NCBI GenBank assembly: GCA_030761205.1
Contig: JAULJL010000003.1
Coordinates: forward strand, 3,224,001-3,288,000
Direction of reading: 5' to 3'
DNA length: 64,000 bases
Origin: Fremontodendron californicum
Lineage: Eukaryota; Streptophyta; Magnoliopsida; Malvales; Malvaceae
Below are positions 26,897-38,503 of the stretch, in pieces; the stretch's first letter is position 1, and each line of letters opens with the position of its first letter. The translations under genes were made by a program, and so were the position numbers. The notes below the pieces were generated by a model, which did no database searches, had not been told where the DNA came from, and saw only the letters and a list, made by a program, of their open reading frames with translations.

Positions 26897-26905
26897 CAGT
26901 ATCTA

Positions 26906-27392
26906 CATTTTTTTTCAAATTATGACTTACTTGATATAAAAAAAAAAAAATCGATGACAATTGAAATATCAGTGGTAACATGATATTGTTGTAGGGGTTT
27001 TATATCACAGTCATAGTTTTCTTACATTTGAACGATTGGTTGCATTTATCTTATGAAATAAAATAGAAGACAGCTGCTAGGGGTGTCTATGGTAAAGGAA
27101 ACTGTCAAGCTAGAAATTGTTCCATCTTTTGTTTCCTTCATGTGATTAGAAACATTGGTATTAATTTTTAAAGTTTTCTTTTAATGATGATATCATGAAG
27201 AATCTCTGTCATTGTCGAGAAAATCATAGTCTTTAGGTCTTATTTTCATGGGTGAAGGAAACTTGTAAGTTGTGAATTGTGAAAACTTGTCTCGATCATA
27301 GCTTTCTTGTTTCCATGATGTGAATTCATTTTGCTACAAGTAGATATAGTAATTTGTGTAATTTGTGTTTATATATTTTATCTAGTTATAGT
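26906..27392. other. Intergenic, no gene seen
   Basis: Contains an A-tract near 26938-26950 and AT-rich DNA. A near-repeat of words such as GGTGAAGGAAAC around 27080-27260 suggests old duplicated repeat material. No feature is supported. Confidence 0.4.
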
Positions 27393-27920
27393 TGTTGAGA
27401 AGAATAAATCGTGGTAGCTTAATAATAAACATTAACCCATAATAACCACTCGAAGAAAAAGAGAAAAAGATAATACAATATTTTTAACGTGATTTAGCTC
27501 TTCTTAGCTTATATCCACGATCCAATAGGGATAATATACTTCACTGAGAAATATTATAACTTGTAACTGTTGCACGGATAAAGCTACAAACCCTCCTTAC
27601 AAATATTGTAGCTTTTGCACGGATAAAGTTACAAAATTCCTACAAACAAACTTAACTCACCACCCAAAGAATCATAATACAAGTTCTACTTAAATGTATA
27701 GACTCCTTATCTTAGAGGTGGTGGGTTATGTTTTCCCTAAGACTAAGATTTTCTATTTACAGGTGAGTAATTTTCTTAGCTCATCAATACTATTCAATGT
27801 GAAATTAGGATTCTCTTTGCTTAACCAATTAGTTACTTGATGTAGGATGAACACTCCTACACAATGTGGGACTTGAACTTCTACTCAAACTAAATGTTGG
27901 ACTTGAACTCAAACTCAACA
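27393..27920. mobile_element. Candidate solo LTR, 528 bp
   Basis: It begins TGTTGAG and ends CTCAACA, a perfect 7-bp inverted repeat with TG...CA termini. Inside are ACGTGATTTAGCTCTTC and CTTATATCCACG words, like those in LTRs of several plant retrotransposons. An internal near-duplication TTGCACGGATAAAG occurs twice (about 27569 and 27613). The flanking 5-mers ATAGT and ATAAC do not match, so the insertion is old or the call is wrong. Confidence 0.5.
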
Positions 27921-28324
27921 ATAACCGTGTTTAAAATATTTTATATTTATATAAATTTTGATACATTAATAATTCGTATTATATAAATTTTGAAACATTC
28001 ATGTATATATGTTGTGTTCGTATTATTTTTTTTATGTTGTGTCATATTTTTAATTAATTTTTTCGTATCATATTTATATCATGTCTAATATTATTAGATG
28101 TAGTTATAAAGTTAGGTAGCATTGTATAATTTTGGCCTAAGTGCATGCACGAAATTCTAGAACTCCAGCCACCTCGAGCAATGTGTTCTCAACCGTTATA
28201 TGTCTTTTCAGATCACCATTATTCAGAGTTGCAGGTCAATATAGTTTCCATAGTTGTTCAAATAATGATGCTGAGAGTTTGCACTTTACATCCATCACCA
28301 TCCTTTGCTTCTAATCTAGGAGTG

Positions 28325-28795
28325 CTTTGGATAAGGTAGGATTGGAATCGAATTTAGGTATGATATTAATATCATATATATATATATATTTTTTGAAGTT
28401 CGGTTCGAAATATGAATTTTAAATTCTGCTCAAATTTTTTTTAAAAGAATTTAAATAAATAATTTTTTTATTATTTCATTTTTAATAATTTTTTTCATCT
28501 TTTATTAAGTTCTAAAATATGAATAATTTAATATATTTTTAAATGTTTACACTATAATATTATATATATGATATAAATTATATAATATATAAAATATAAA
28601 AATAATATATTATATATTATATAAATGAAAAATAGGCCAAACAGGGTTCGGGTCTTGATTGTTTGAGCCAAGGCCTCGCCCATTTTCTAAATGAACTTCA
28701 TTTTTTTTTTTTAAATCCATATTTCGAGTATAATATTTTTATTTAAATCTTTCAAAATATGGACGGATAGTCCAACCTTTAAGCAGGTAACATGC
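28325..28795 (+). mobile_element. Degraded hAT-type family A copy
   Basis: It shares the family A order: ATATGAATTTTAAATTCTG, then TTTACACTATAATATTA, then GAGCCAAGGCC, and an ATGGACGGATAG right arm. The ends are too decayed to assign terminal repeats or a target duplication. Confidence 0.55.
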
Positions 28796-28799
28796 TAGG

Positions 28800-30523
28800 G
28801 TGGGAAATTGCATGAGTAGAGCCTATCTTTACCAGGTTTTCATGGTTATACGTTCCACGTTTCTAGAGCATGCATATCGAAAATCTTTGGGCCATGAGGA
28901 TTTGTAGAACTAATTCTAATATGTCTCTCACATGGCAGGCCAATCAGGCAACAAGTAAATGCTGAAGCTGTTAATTATTTGAAATCATGGGGGGCAAAGC
29001 CAAACTGCAAACTAAACAATTTGTTTCCATAACTTTGGGCAAAAACACAAAGTAACAAATTAATGAGCTTTCCATCTCCAGTCCATGCATCCTAGATGTG
29101 ATAGTCGGCAGCACTAACTTCCTACATTTTTAACATTAAAGCTTCCAGACATTTTCTCAAACATCAAACTCGTTTGTCTTCTCCAAGTATCTTATATAGT
29201 ATTTATTTTCTTTTGTTGGTGTATCACTGGTAGTTGGGTTTCAAGTTTCAACCATGTACTGACACCTCTGAATTATAACTGAATTAAAATGATATTAACA
29301 AGCAAAATTTCTATAACAGATAGAACAACCTATTACTCAATGTTCATATCTTTGCTTAAAATTTTAATGTTCCACTTTTAGCATGCCGTACAAATTCTAA
29401 TAATCAAGATTGAATTAACACAATAATATTGAAATAATAACATGCAGGTAGGGTCATCGATCGACTCATGGTCGAAGCTTGTCAGGTGCTTGGTCACCTA
29501 ATTAATAATCTTCGCTTTGAATAATACGAGTCGAATTGCAAATAAATCCTTATTATTAAATAACATTAAACCCGACTTGGTGTAAGTTATAATATAATTT
29601 TGAACATAAGCATCAATATTAATTCAAATTGCAATGAGATGCATTTTGGTATATTACTATGGATTCCATCTAATGGTCAATTGCATAAAAAAAAAAAAAA
29701 AAAACTTTTACCTAACATCACAATTGCCTTCTTGGTGATCACATTCACATGCCACAACATTATATTTTTGAAGTAAAAATTTGAAAATGAGACAAGGTCA
29801 TGAAGACTGTACTTGCCCTAGTTTACAGGAAATTTATAAGAGCTTAAAAGCAATTTGAATCTTTTTAAAGCAGAGCCTAATTTAAAAATCAATGAATTAA
29901 AACAATAGTAGATGCTTGGAAATTGGGATTGTTTTTGCATAAAACATTTGTCGTATGCTATTGATTTCGGTCCTATCAGTTGAATTTAATAATTTGTGTA
30001 ATAATATTCGTGTTATTTTTATGTGTCATAATTATATTTAAAGTATTATATATTTAATAAATTTTATCATGTTAATAATTTATGTTATATAAATTTTAAT
30101 ATGTTTATTTATTCGTGTCGTGTCATATTTTAGTTATTTTTTTTCATGTTCTGTACAAAATTACCGGGTGTAATATTAGCAGACAAGTCACGTGATTAAA
30201 TGGGCTACTTTTGATCGTATGATATATCGCGTCATCCTGTTATTGTCATTTGTCTTGTCAGGGGAGAAAAATCATTGGGGAATTTCAGTCGATGAATGAA
30301 TGACCAATTTTAAAGACAAACAAGGTTAGCACTAAACAGGCTCGTCGATGAGCTTCAAATTTACAGTGGCTGCTCATGAAAATTGACATGCAAGTTGCAA
30401 CTAGCAAAGTAGATGTATTTATGAGAGAAAAGATACAGGCCCTGATTGTTTTTTTTTTTTTTTTTTCTTTCTTTTTCTTCTCTTTTTTCTTGGAAATGAA
30501 TGCTGCAGCAGTCATTTTTTCTA
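28800..30523. other. Intergenic, no gene seen
   Basis: Mostly unremarkable AT-rich DNA with an A-tract near 29688-29703. A dispersed AT-rich repeat (ATTTATGTTATATAAATTT) lies near 30010-30170. The last few hundred bases beyond the MYB stop codon probably include its 3' UTR and contain a T-tract at about 30450-30485. Confidence 0.4.
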
Positions 30524-31810
30524 TCAAGGCCATTCGTCAGGGTCAATCAAAAATGCGAAAGAGTCTAAATCCATGGTCCAATCCTTAAACATCGCTTCAT
30601 CAAACGGCAGGGGTTGCACAGGATTCTGGGATAGTTTCTCGTTGATGTCATTATTCTCCTCGGATTCTCCCTTGCTTGTTTGCATCTGATCATCAATATT
30701 GATTCCAAAGAAATCGGTTCCGTGGTGACTTTCAACTCTAGTAGTATTATCCATTTCTTGCTGATTTGTCAAGTAAGGTTGATAATCTTGAAGCTCCGAT
30801 TGGTCCTGAAGAGTTAAGTTGTTAATATCGATATCTCGAGTTGCTGGTGGCAGTAATGGGACCAGGAATTTGCTGCTAAACCTAGTGGCTTTAGTCCGGA
30901 CCACTTGGGTTTTGGTTTCTGTAGCCTGTAATGAATTCGATGGTTCGGTGACTTGGGACCCTGATTTATGTCTAGATTTGCTTGGTAGAGTTTGTGTGGA
31001 TGCTTGAGCTTTGGCTCTCTTTCCCAAAGTAGTGTTCCAATAGTTTTTGACTTCATTGTCTGTTCGCCCAGGTAATCTTCCAGCTATTAAAGACCATCTG
31101 CGGAGCACCAAAGAAGTAGCTAGGCTGAATACAAACTATACATAAAAGTGAAACAATCATGTTAAAAGGGATTTAAATTACGTTCGCAGACGCGTTTTCG
31201 GTCGCGTCTTATTTACCGTGGTTGCGGACATAATGAATATTACCGCGACCAATTGTGATAAATATATATCGACCGTAAATATCGACGACGGAAGGAGCCA
31301 AACTGCTAAATAACGGCCGTAACGTCGCGTTAGGACTGCTATTTAAATCCCTAAACATGAATGGGGGAGAGAGTTAGCAACCTGTTGCCAAGAAGATTAT
31401 GGAGTCTGATTATGAGCTCCTCTTCGTCATGGGAAATGTTGCCTCTTTTGATATCTGGTCTAAGATAATTCAGCCATCTAAGTCTACAACTCTTGCCACA
31501 TCTCTTCAAACCTGCATTTGGTAATGGTAACCATCAATTGCAACTTAAACTATAATTTTTAGCTGGGGGCTTTTTTTCAAGGGTCAAGGTAAAAAAGAAA
31601 ACGGAGGAAAAGAATACTACTAAAAGAGGCTATAAGCAAAGTGTGAAGTATTTAAAAACAAATTAAAACAAAATTACCAGCTCTCTGTGGGAGGTTTGTC
31701 CATTTGCCTTCCCCATGAGCCTTAATATATGCTGCAAGTATTTTATCTTCCATGGCATTCCAGGCTCCTCTGTTGAGTCCTTCCTTAGAGCAACAAGGAC
31801 GCCTCCCCAT
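30524..31810 (-). CDS. R2R3-MYB transcription factor, TT2/MYB123-like (subgroup 5)
   Basis: Probable activator of proanthocyanidin genes, acting with bHLH and WD40 partners in the nucleus; function is inferred from subgroup. The exons are 31678-31810, 31382-31511 and 30524-31097, which total 837 nt and give 278 aa. R2 carries W17, W37 and W57; R3 carries W89 and W108 with I70 in place of the first tryptophan, as usual. Residues 76-95 (ELIIRLHNLLGNRWSLIAGR) fit the bHLH-binding signature [DE]Lx2[RK]x3Lx6Lx3R. Past the MYB domain, VRTKATRF (154-161) resembles the subgroup 5 motif found in TT2. The acidic C-terminus ends MDLDSFAFLIDPDEWP, a likely activation region. The start MGRRPCCSKEG is the family N-terminus; an in-frame ATG eight codons upstream (31834) was not chosen. 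The two-intron layout is standard for this family. Confidence 0.93.
31051..31071 (-). promoter_or_regulatory. Predicted miR858 target site in the MYB R3 repeat
   Basis: The transcript segment over codons PGRTDNEV contains CGAACAGACAATGAAG. It aligns with the 21-nt complement of Arabidopsis miR858 at 16 of 21 positions, and two of the five differences are tolerated G:U pairs. miR858 is known to regulate many flavonoid MYBs through this same R3 segment. No pairing score was computed. Confidence 0.55.
31168..31351. mobile_element. CpG-rich foldback element in MYB intron 2
   Basis: It is bounded by GGGATTTAAAT and ATTTAAATCCC, perfect inverted repeats of 11 bp, with similar flanking TAAA on both sides. 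The interior is rich in CG dinucleotides (GCAGACGCG, CGTCGCG, ACGGCCGTAACG), unlike the AT-rich surroundings. It is a probable MITE whose superfamily is not determined. Confidence 0.6.
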
Positions 31811-31881
31811 CTCCCCTTTCTCTCTCTTTCTCACTGTCTTCCTCTATTTGTAAAACTATAAACTGAAGCTGATCTGTGGCC

Positions 31882-31889
31882 CTTTTATA
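31882..31889 (-). promoter_or_regulatory. TATA box of the TT2-like MYB gene
   Basis: TATAAAAG on the minus strand lies about 72 bp upstream of the MGRR start codon. It places the transcription start near 31850-31857, that is, upstream of both candidate ATGs. Confidence 0.6.
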
Positions 31890-31946
31890 GCCCTCATTAA
31901 AGTAAAGAACCTAGACCGCTGAAGTAGGAAATCTGACTGTTTTAAA

Positions 31947-31970
31947 ATATATATATATATATATATATAG
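31947..31970. repeat. (TA)n microsatellite
   Basis: About 12 TA units lie immediately before a family C MITE-like repeat. Confidence 0.85.
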
Positions 31971-32140
31971 CATCCGCTTAGTCGATGCTTATATCAGTTA
32001 AGGATTATTTATTTATCATTTCAAGAAAGCTTTTCATATATAATACAATATTTACATTAATTTTACTAATTAAAAAAAATAATGCATTTATTACATTTTT
32101 TTTTCTATAAATATCACCTTGGCACTGATTAATATATATA
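31971..32140. mobile_element. MITE-like repeat, family C copy (inverted)
   Basis: It carries the reverse-complement order of the 4905-5062 repeat: CAGTTAAGGATTATTTATTTA, then ATTTTACTAATT, then AATGCATTTATTACATT, then a CACCTTGGCACTGATT end. It lies about 100-250 bp upstream of the MYB TATA box and could affect its promoter. Confidence 0.55.
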
Positions 32141-34337
32141 TATATATATATTGGTTTGGTTAGGGTTTAAGAAAGTAAATACTAAAGTCTAACAAGAAAA
32201 TAAGATTCGGTTTTGGCATAGTTTTTGAAATAAAAAATTGTGTTTCACTACAAACGTCATATTAAAAGAATAAAAAATTTTAATTTTTGCGATTAAAATC
32301 ATAATTTGATAATCCAAACTAAAAAAATCAAAAAAATAAAGCTTTTAGACTTTAAAAATTAACTTTTGGATAAAATGACTTTATTATTCTTATATTTCTA
32401 CACTTTTATTTTTTTAATTATATTTTTTTTGACATTTTAATTTCTCACAATACTTTTTCATATCAATACCAAACACTTAAAAGTTTTTAAATCACACTGT
32501 TTCACCATACATTTTAAACACACTTTTTTCAATCATTTTTTTTTAACTCAATTTTTTTTTTCAAAAGCAACGCTGAACTATTATATTATGTGTCCATTAA
32601 AAATAGGTCATGTTCTGTAAAAAGAAAATATTAAAGAGTACTTCCCATATCTTCTGGCTCCGAACACCCATCTTTTAGTTGAAGCAGAAGAATATTTTTT
32701 TTTTTGGAAAATTGAAGCAGAAGAATATCATTGGCTTTAAGTATGTTGAATTTTTCAGATTCCTTATTAAGATTCATATTAATGAAATCAACCATTAAGT
32801 TGACAAGTATAATAGACACGTATAAAGTATTAAGATTCATATTAATGAAATCAACCAATAAGTTGACAATGTTAGAAGGAAAAGATTCTCTGGATTGAAA
32901 ACAAGAAGAAACTTGAAATACTTTATCTGATATTGTTTTTGTTAAAAAAAAAAAATAGACACTTATTAAAATTATTTCATTATTATTTTAAATATTTTTT
33001 ATATTTAATATATTATAATTATCGAATTCAAAAAAATTAATACAGTATTTATATTTTTTACTTTATAAATATCAATTTAATCAATATCAATAAACATAGA
33101 TCAACATTTTTCACGACGATAATAATAATATAATCTTTATTAAGTAGGTAAGTTTTAGTTTTCATCTTCTTTATCATTGAACACTGTAAATGGTCTCTCT
33201 TCATCTCTCTACCCCTCATACTGCAGTGAACTGTCATCCATCTTTGTCCTTCTTTTCTCATTATCCCCAAAATATTCTACTCAAGTTTGGCTGTCGGTAA
33301 GTTTTAGTTTTCATCTTCTTCCTCCCAACTAAAATTTCTTTTAAATTTAACAAATTTAAGTTTTAAGATCTGACTAATTTGGTTGTATATTAAAGCTCCA
33401 GAACTTTTTCCTTCGCTCGTCAATATAAAGATGAACTTATTTTGTTGTATAGTACTGGACGTGCTGGGAAAAAAAATACTCAGAACTAATGATTAGTTTA
33501 ACAAAGATGGAAAAAGCCATACCTACTATGAGATGAAGAAGGCAACTCACGCCTTGAAGACCTTAGTCTAGATTCATCCTGCTCCTATTTTCGCTGAAGT
33601 TCTCACTTCATTTCACAAGCTAAGAAACAAAAATGGATTTCTGTTGCCTGATTTGCGGTTTCTAGAGAAATAAGGAGAGGTTTTAGAGAGAGGGGAAGTT
33701 AAATCAAGAAAAAAATTAATATTGGTTTTATATAATTTTGAAAAAAAATTAATAATATATAAAATTATTTTTAAATATCATTTTTTATTTATTTTTAAAT
33801 TATTTTAAATAATATTTTTAATTATAATATATAAAAAATAATAATAATTTATTTATTTATATGATTTATTATTATATTTTTATAATTTATATTTTAATAT
33901 ATAATATAATTTAAGACATTAATAAATTAAATATAGTTTTTATTAAATAAAAATATTATTATTTATATTAAAAGTAAAATAATCTTTTTATATTTATTTT
34001 TTATCTATTCATTAACATTATTTTAACCATTCAAATAAAATAATAATATTTATTTTTTATTCCATTCAATTAATTAAATTACGTAATATATATTATCTCT
34101 ATTTTTTTTTTCTCTATTTTATTTTTTTATATTTTTTTATTTTATTTTATTTTATTTTTATTATTTTTCAACTAACCAAACGTGCTATTAATATTTGCGG
34201 TTGTGATGTCTTGGGCTGAGACTGCCATGACAGCAAATGATGATACACGTGATCCTGGAAATTCAAAACCTTTTTCCTTTTCAATTCCTATATAAATATC
34301 GTACGATCAAGTCTCGTACATTTAGATACATATTATT
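32141..34337. other. Intergenic, no gene recognised
   Basis: AT-rich. A 42-bp direct repeat (TATTAAGATTCATATTAATG...) occurs at about 32765 and 32828, 63 bp apart. The phrase GGTAAGTTTTAGTTTTCATC occurs at about 33147 and 33297. The stretch 33480-33700 has a more balanced composition and could be an exon or 5' leader remnant, but no protein similarity was recognised. 33720-34180 is nearly pure A/T. Confidence 0.4.
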
Positions 34338-35042
34338 TATATGGGTATAAATGAACAAAGCATTCGACGAATAATTTATGAATAGTTTGATTTTTGTTTA
34401 TTTATGTTCGTTTATCAAGTTAAATAAACGATTATGAATATAATTTTAAAGTTCATTTATTAAATGAACCGAACACGAATAAGGTCTTTTCAATTCATTT
34501 ATGTTCACGAACAAGCTCGTTTATGGATAGTTTAAAATTCGTTTAATAAATTATTTAAAAGTTATTTAAAACTCGTTTATTGTTCGATTAAAATATAATT
34601 AATAATAATATTTTTATTTTATTTACTTATAATATAATAAATATTATTTAATAACTTAAATTTAATAATGTAATTTAATTTAATTACGTTTGTATTTTAT
34701 TATTTTATATTTACTAATAATTTAAAATTAACTTATTTTTTATTTGTTTGTTTGTTAAAATGTTTAGATTTATTTATTTATTGTTCATGAACATATTTTT
34801 AATTGTTCGCGAACATGTTCGATTATATGTTCATGAACATGTTCATTTAATGTTCACGAACAAGTTTCTTGCTCGTAAACATTAAATGAACGAACACGAA
34901 CACACTCAATTTTAAACGAACAAAGTTTGAACACAATTTGAAAATACTTAACGAACACGAACCAAACACAAAAAACTTCAAAAATAAATAAACAAACACG
35001 AACAAAAGCATGTTCGTTCAAGCTTGATTCATTTACAGTCCT
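34338..35042. mobile_element. Candidate foldback DNA element (GTTCGTTTA-rich)
   Basis: The left end TATGGGTATAAATGAACAAAGC and the right end GCTTGATTCATTTACAGTCCTA are imperfect inverted repeats. Both arms are built from GTTCGTTTATGTTCG and GAACACGAACA words that can pair over long distances around an AT-rich core. No matching target duplication was found. Confidence 0.5.
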
Positions 35043-35319
35043 AACGATTTGTCAGTTTAGTGGAAAGTTTCTAGGTTCAGTTAGGCACATCAATGTTTTA
35101 ATTATCGATTTATAAATTATAAAAATATTAAATTTTATTATAATTATATAAATCTTTTATAGAATTATATAATATATTATGATAAAATAATATTCTAATT
35201 TTAATTATTTTTACATAATTTATTTTATTAAATTATATACATTTATACAAAAAATATAAGAAAAAAATGATAATATCAATTTTATTATGTTTACATAAAT
35301 ATTATATTTAGTTACATAA
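35043..35319. repeat. AT-rich tandem-repeat unit, left part (interrupted by CACTA)
   Basis: The sequence ending ATTTAGTTACATAA at 35319 aligns with the sequence ending ACTTAATTACATAA at 44997. Both contain AAAATATAAGA, GATAATA(T/C)CAATTTTATTAT and TTTACATAAAT in the same order. It is therefore one copy of the roughly 301-bp unit whose continuation resumes at 44697. Confidence 0.75.
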
Positions 35320-35812
35320 CACTACAACAAAATTGGTTTTCAGTGGCGTTAATATAGCGGCGTTTGACTTAAAAACGCCGCGGAGTACCGTGTTTTTGAA
35401 TACCCGACGGCGTTTCTAATAGAAACGCCAGAAAGTTGTAAACTAGCGGCGTTTTATTTACTCAAACGCCGCTAAATCTGTACTATATGCGGCGTTTGCA
35501 TTATATAAACGCCGCTAAACTATAATCATATTTTATCAGTTTCGTAAAATTTTGCCAAATTTTGGGCGCCAAAATTTGGAGGGGAGACGCTGCGTTTAGG
35601 CTTTTGTTGTAGCGGCGTTTGTGTCCACAAACGCCACTATCTAATTTAATATAGCGGCGTTTTTAAACATAAACGCCGCTAAATATTTCGATATAGCGGC
35701 GTTTGGAGTAAAAAACGCCGCTATATATAAGTATTTAAAATTTATAACCAAACGACATAGTTTTTATAATGGATTTAGCGGCGTTTGTCGATCAAACGCC
35801 GCTAAGTCCAAA
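35320..35812. repeat. Left subterminal palindromic repeats of the CACTA element
   Basis: About ten copies of TAGCGGCGTTTN or its complement occur in about 490 bp, mostly arranged as head-to-head pairs 10-20 bp apart that form hairpins. In En/Spm, short subterminal repeats bind the TnpA protein; by analogy these would bind the 403-aa product. Confidence 0.8.
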
Positions 35813-35839
35813 TTAAAATTATCCCTCATCCCATTCCTC

Positions 35840-36145
35840 AAATCAGATCTCTCTCTCTCTCTCTCTCTCTCCATCGTCCCCTTCCCTAAGCCGACAGCCC
35901 CAAATCAAATCCTTTCTCCATCGTTTCTCTTTCTCAAAAGTAAAAACCCTAATTTCTAATTTGGAAAATCGTTCCTCTTTTTTTTTTTTATTACGCAATT
36001 TTGTTGTTATTGCCCCTCATTTCTTGATTATCACTTTAATTTCATATGGTTTTAATATAAATTTTGTGCATTTTTCAGCTTTCAAGTTCTTATTGGTATT
36101 ATAAACGTCAAGAAATTAAACCAAACTCAGAAAGGTTGATAACAG
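35840..36145 (+). promoter_or_regulatory. Putative leader exon of the CACTA genes
   Basis: A CT microsatellite (35848-35872) and a pyrimidine-rich leader end at the strong donor AACAG|GTGAGC (36146). The next good acceptor before the transposase ATG is CTATGCAG at 38493, and another (TTGATGCAG, 42387) precedes the ATG of the second gene. A shared non-coding first exon is therefore plausible. The transcription start is not defined by the sequence. Confidence 0.45.
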
Positions 36146-38493
36146 GTGAGCAAATCTTATTCTTTTACACTTTATGCATGTTTTAAGTTCTTCCTATTTT
36201 ACTTCAATCAATGGTTTTGGGTGGTGATATTAGTTATGAGATTGTCCAAAGCTTGTGGGTTGATAATAATTTTGAATGAGTTTTCTCAGCATCAATTGGA
36301 AATTGGGGATTAATTAGCACTCTCTTTTTAAGTTGGAAAATTGGTTTGTGAATCTGTAACTATTTGATAGTTATGAGTGAATTTCTTTAGTTCTGAGTTT
36401 GGTTTTTATAAAATGTCAAGCAAGTAATATGGGATCAGTTGACTCCACCTGGCGTATATATATGTTGAAAGCAGAAGCAATTCTGACTTTCAAGGGTGGG
36501 AAATTTGCCTCCTCATCATTTTACCAATTCTTAGATGGAATATATAATTAGAAAAACGGCCTGCCAACATCTGTTATAGGCTTATAGCTAAAAAACCTTT
36601 GAAAATGATATATATATATATATATATTTATAGATATATAGGGGGGGAAAAGTGCAAAGTGTAGGGCAAGTACTGGCAGTGGCAAGCTAAAGACTAAATA
36701 AGAGACTAATATTAGGTAGACAAGTATGATGACACTAATTTACATCCTCTGGTTGTCTTTCCTAAGTCTCTTTGTTTAGGATGACTATGGTGAATAAATC
36801 ATAACATGGTAAGTTTTCTTTTAAATAAAAGGTTTGAATTAAGTTTTTGAATAAATCAACCAAATGATATTTAAGTAGTAAATGCTTTCATCATCGCACT
36901 TAGATATTTAAGTATAACTACAGTCTACGGATGCTTGTTCCAAGGTATTATTACTTGCTATTAATGTAGTTCTAAATTGACAATGAGATGAAGGAGCCAG
37001 AAAGATGGAGTGGAGTGTGTATATCTTTATCCAAAGTATTGGACAAGCAAAAAAGAGAAATTGGAAAGAATAGAATAGAATGTTATGGGATTCTCCACAC
37101 GGATCCTTCTTAGCTAAGCCTAGGATAAACGAAACAATAACTTATCTCCGATCCAATTTTTCATGCCGTATACTCTATAAGAGGTGGGATTGGAAAGAAT
37201 AGAATAAAATTAAATTTTTTCATTTGGTTTTCAGAAATGAGAAATTCTATGTCTTTAACTTGCTTTTGGTGTAAAGTGAAGCTCATTGTTTTGGGTTTGA
37301 AATTTGATGAGAGATTGTTTTGTTTCTTAATATTTTACGTTTTCATTGCATGAAGTTCCAATTTTGTTATTTCTCTTATATGAAGTTGCAGTTGGCAAGC
37401 TAGTAAGTTTGCTTTTGGTGTTTTCTTTCTCATTTACTTGTGTTTCTCACTATTTTGGTTTTATTTAGTTTTCTGCTTATCGAAATCTTCATGTTGTTTT
37501 GCAAATGTTGAGAAATGATTGAATGTGTTCAGGTAAAGTTTAGTTGCCATCTCTCTTGTAAACACTTACAATCAATCAATCTGTCTATGTTTATATGTAG
37601 CTATCTGCATTTCTTGTTTGCAAATATTGTGTAAAAACGTGCAATTTATCTCTCTCTCTCTCCCCCCCATCTTGTTTCAAGTGTTGGAGTGTAAAACATG
37701 GTTCTTGAATTTCATTTAGGGACTTTTAGGTTTATACTGCTGGAATATAATAGCATGAAGCAAATTTATAGTATATTGTACTTTCAATGTATTTTGCATC
37801 TGTCGAGTGTCGAAGTTACTTTTCCGGCAGACCTTTTTGTTTGAATTGTGTGGAAAGATATAGATTTGTTTTTCAATTTGGAGGAGGGAGTTCAAATGAA
37901 TTTTGAGCTGCATTGTCCTTCAATTACTCTGACCTGCAGACTACAGTTCTGCCGAAAGTATGTCTTGTTTAGGTGAGGCGGAATATTTTGGTCTGGTTGT
38001 CACTGAAAAATCAAAGGGAAAAAAGGATTAAAAAATGCGTCTGGTGAAATGTGCAGCATCCGTTTATATGCATATGTCACGGGGCTATTAGAATAGCTTG
38101 ATTGCTACCCTATCTCTTGTACTATTTGGTTTTGTGCTTTTTTGTTTCAGTTATTAGTTGGTCTATTTTCTTCAAGCATTAAAAAATTAAAAAGGGTATC
38201 CATAGGCAGTTGGTGGTGACTGACCAAAATGGTTAGTAATTCGTTACATGTTGTGTCCAGTCTGCAATTTATTGGGGCAAACTTGTCTGCATCAAACTGT
38301 GGGCTCCTTCACTGTTTATTCGTCGATTCAAATTGGATCGGATTTGGGACAAGTCTTTAGTAATCCGGCCCAATTTAGATTACTGCTTAAATAATAAAAT
38401 ATACTTTTTAATTAAATTTAATTATAAAAATATTAATAGTAATATAAAAATAAAAAAATATATATGAGTTTCTGATGGGACTTAACTATGCAG
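36146..38493 (+). other. Long intron-like region inside the CACTA element
   Basis: No coding sequence was recognised. It contains a (TA)n run at about 36609-36627, a CT run near 37650 and, near 38330-38460, a fragment resembling the hAT repeat family (GGATCGGATTTGGGACAAG ... AATCCGGCCCAATTTAGA). The composition is intron-like and T-rich. Confidence 0.45.
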
Positions 38494-38503
38494 AACGTAC
38501 GAA

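Noticed and set aside
30376..30588. Plus-strand frame rich in F and S near the MYB 3' end
   Set aside because: It is driven by a T/C homopolymer tract and overlaps the end of the MYB coding exon in antisense.
31678..31834. Upstream in-frame ATG of the MYB gene giving MRKREKGEM
   Set aside because: R2R3-MYB proteins of this type begin MGRxPCCSKEG; the extra eight residues match nothing known, although leaky use cannot be excluded.
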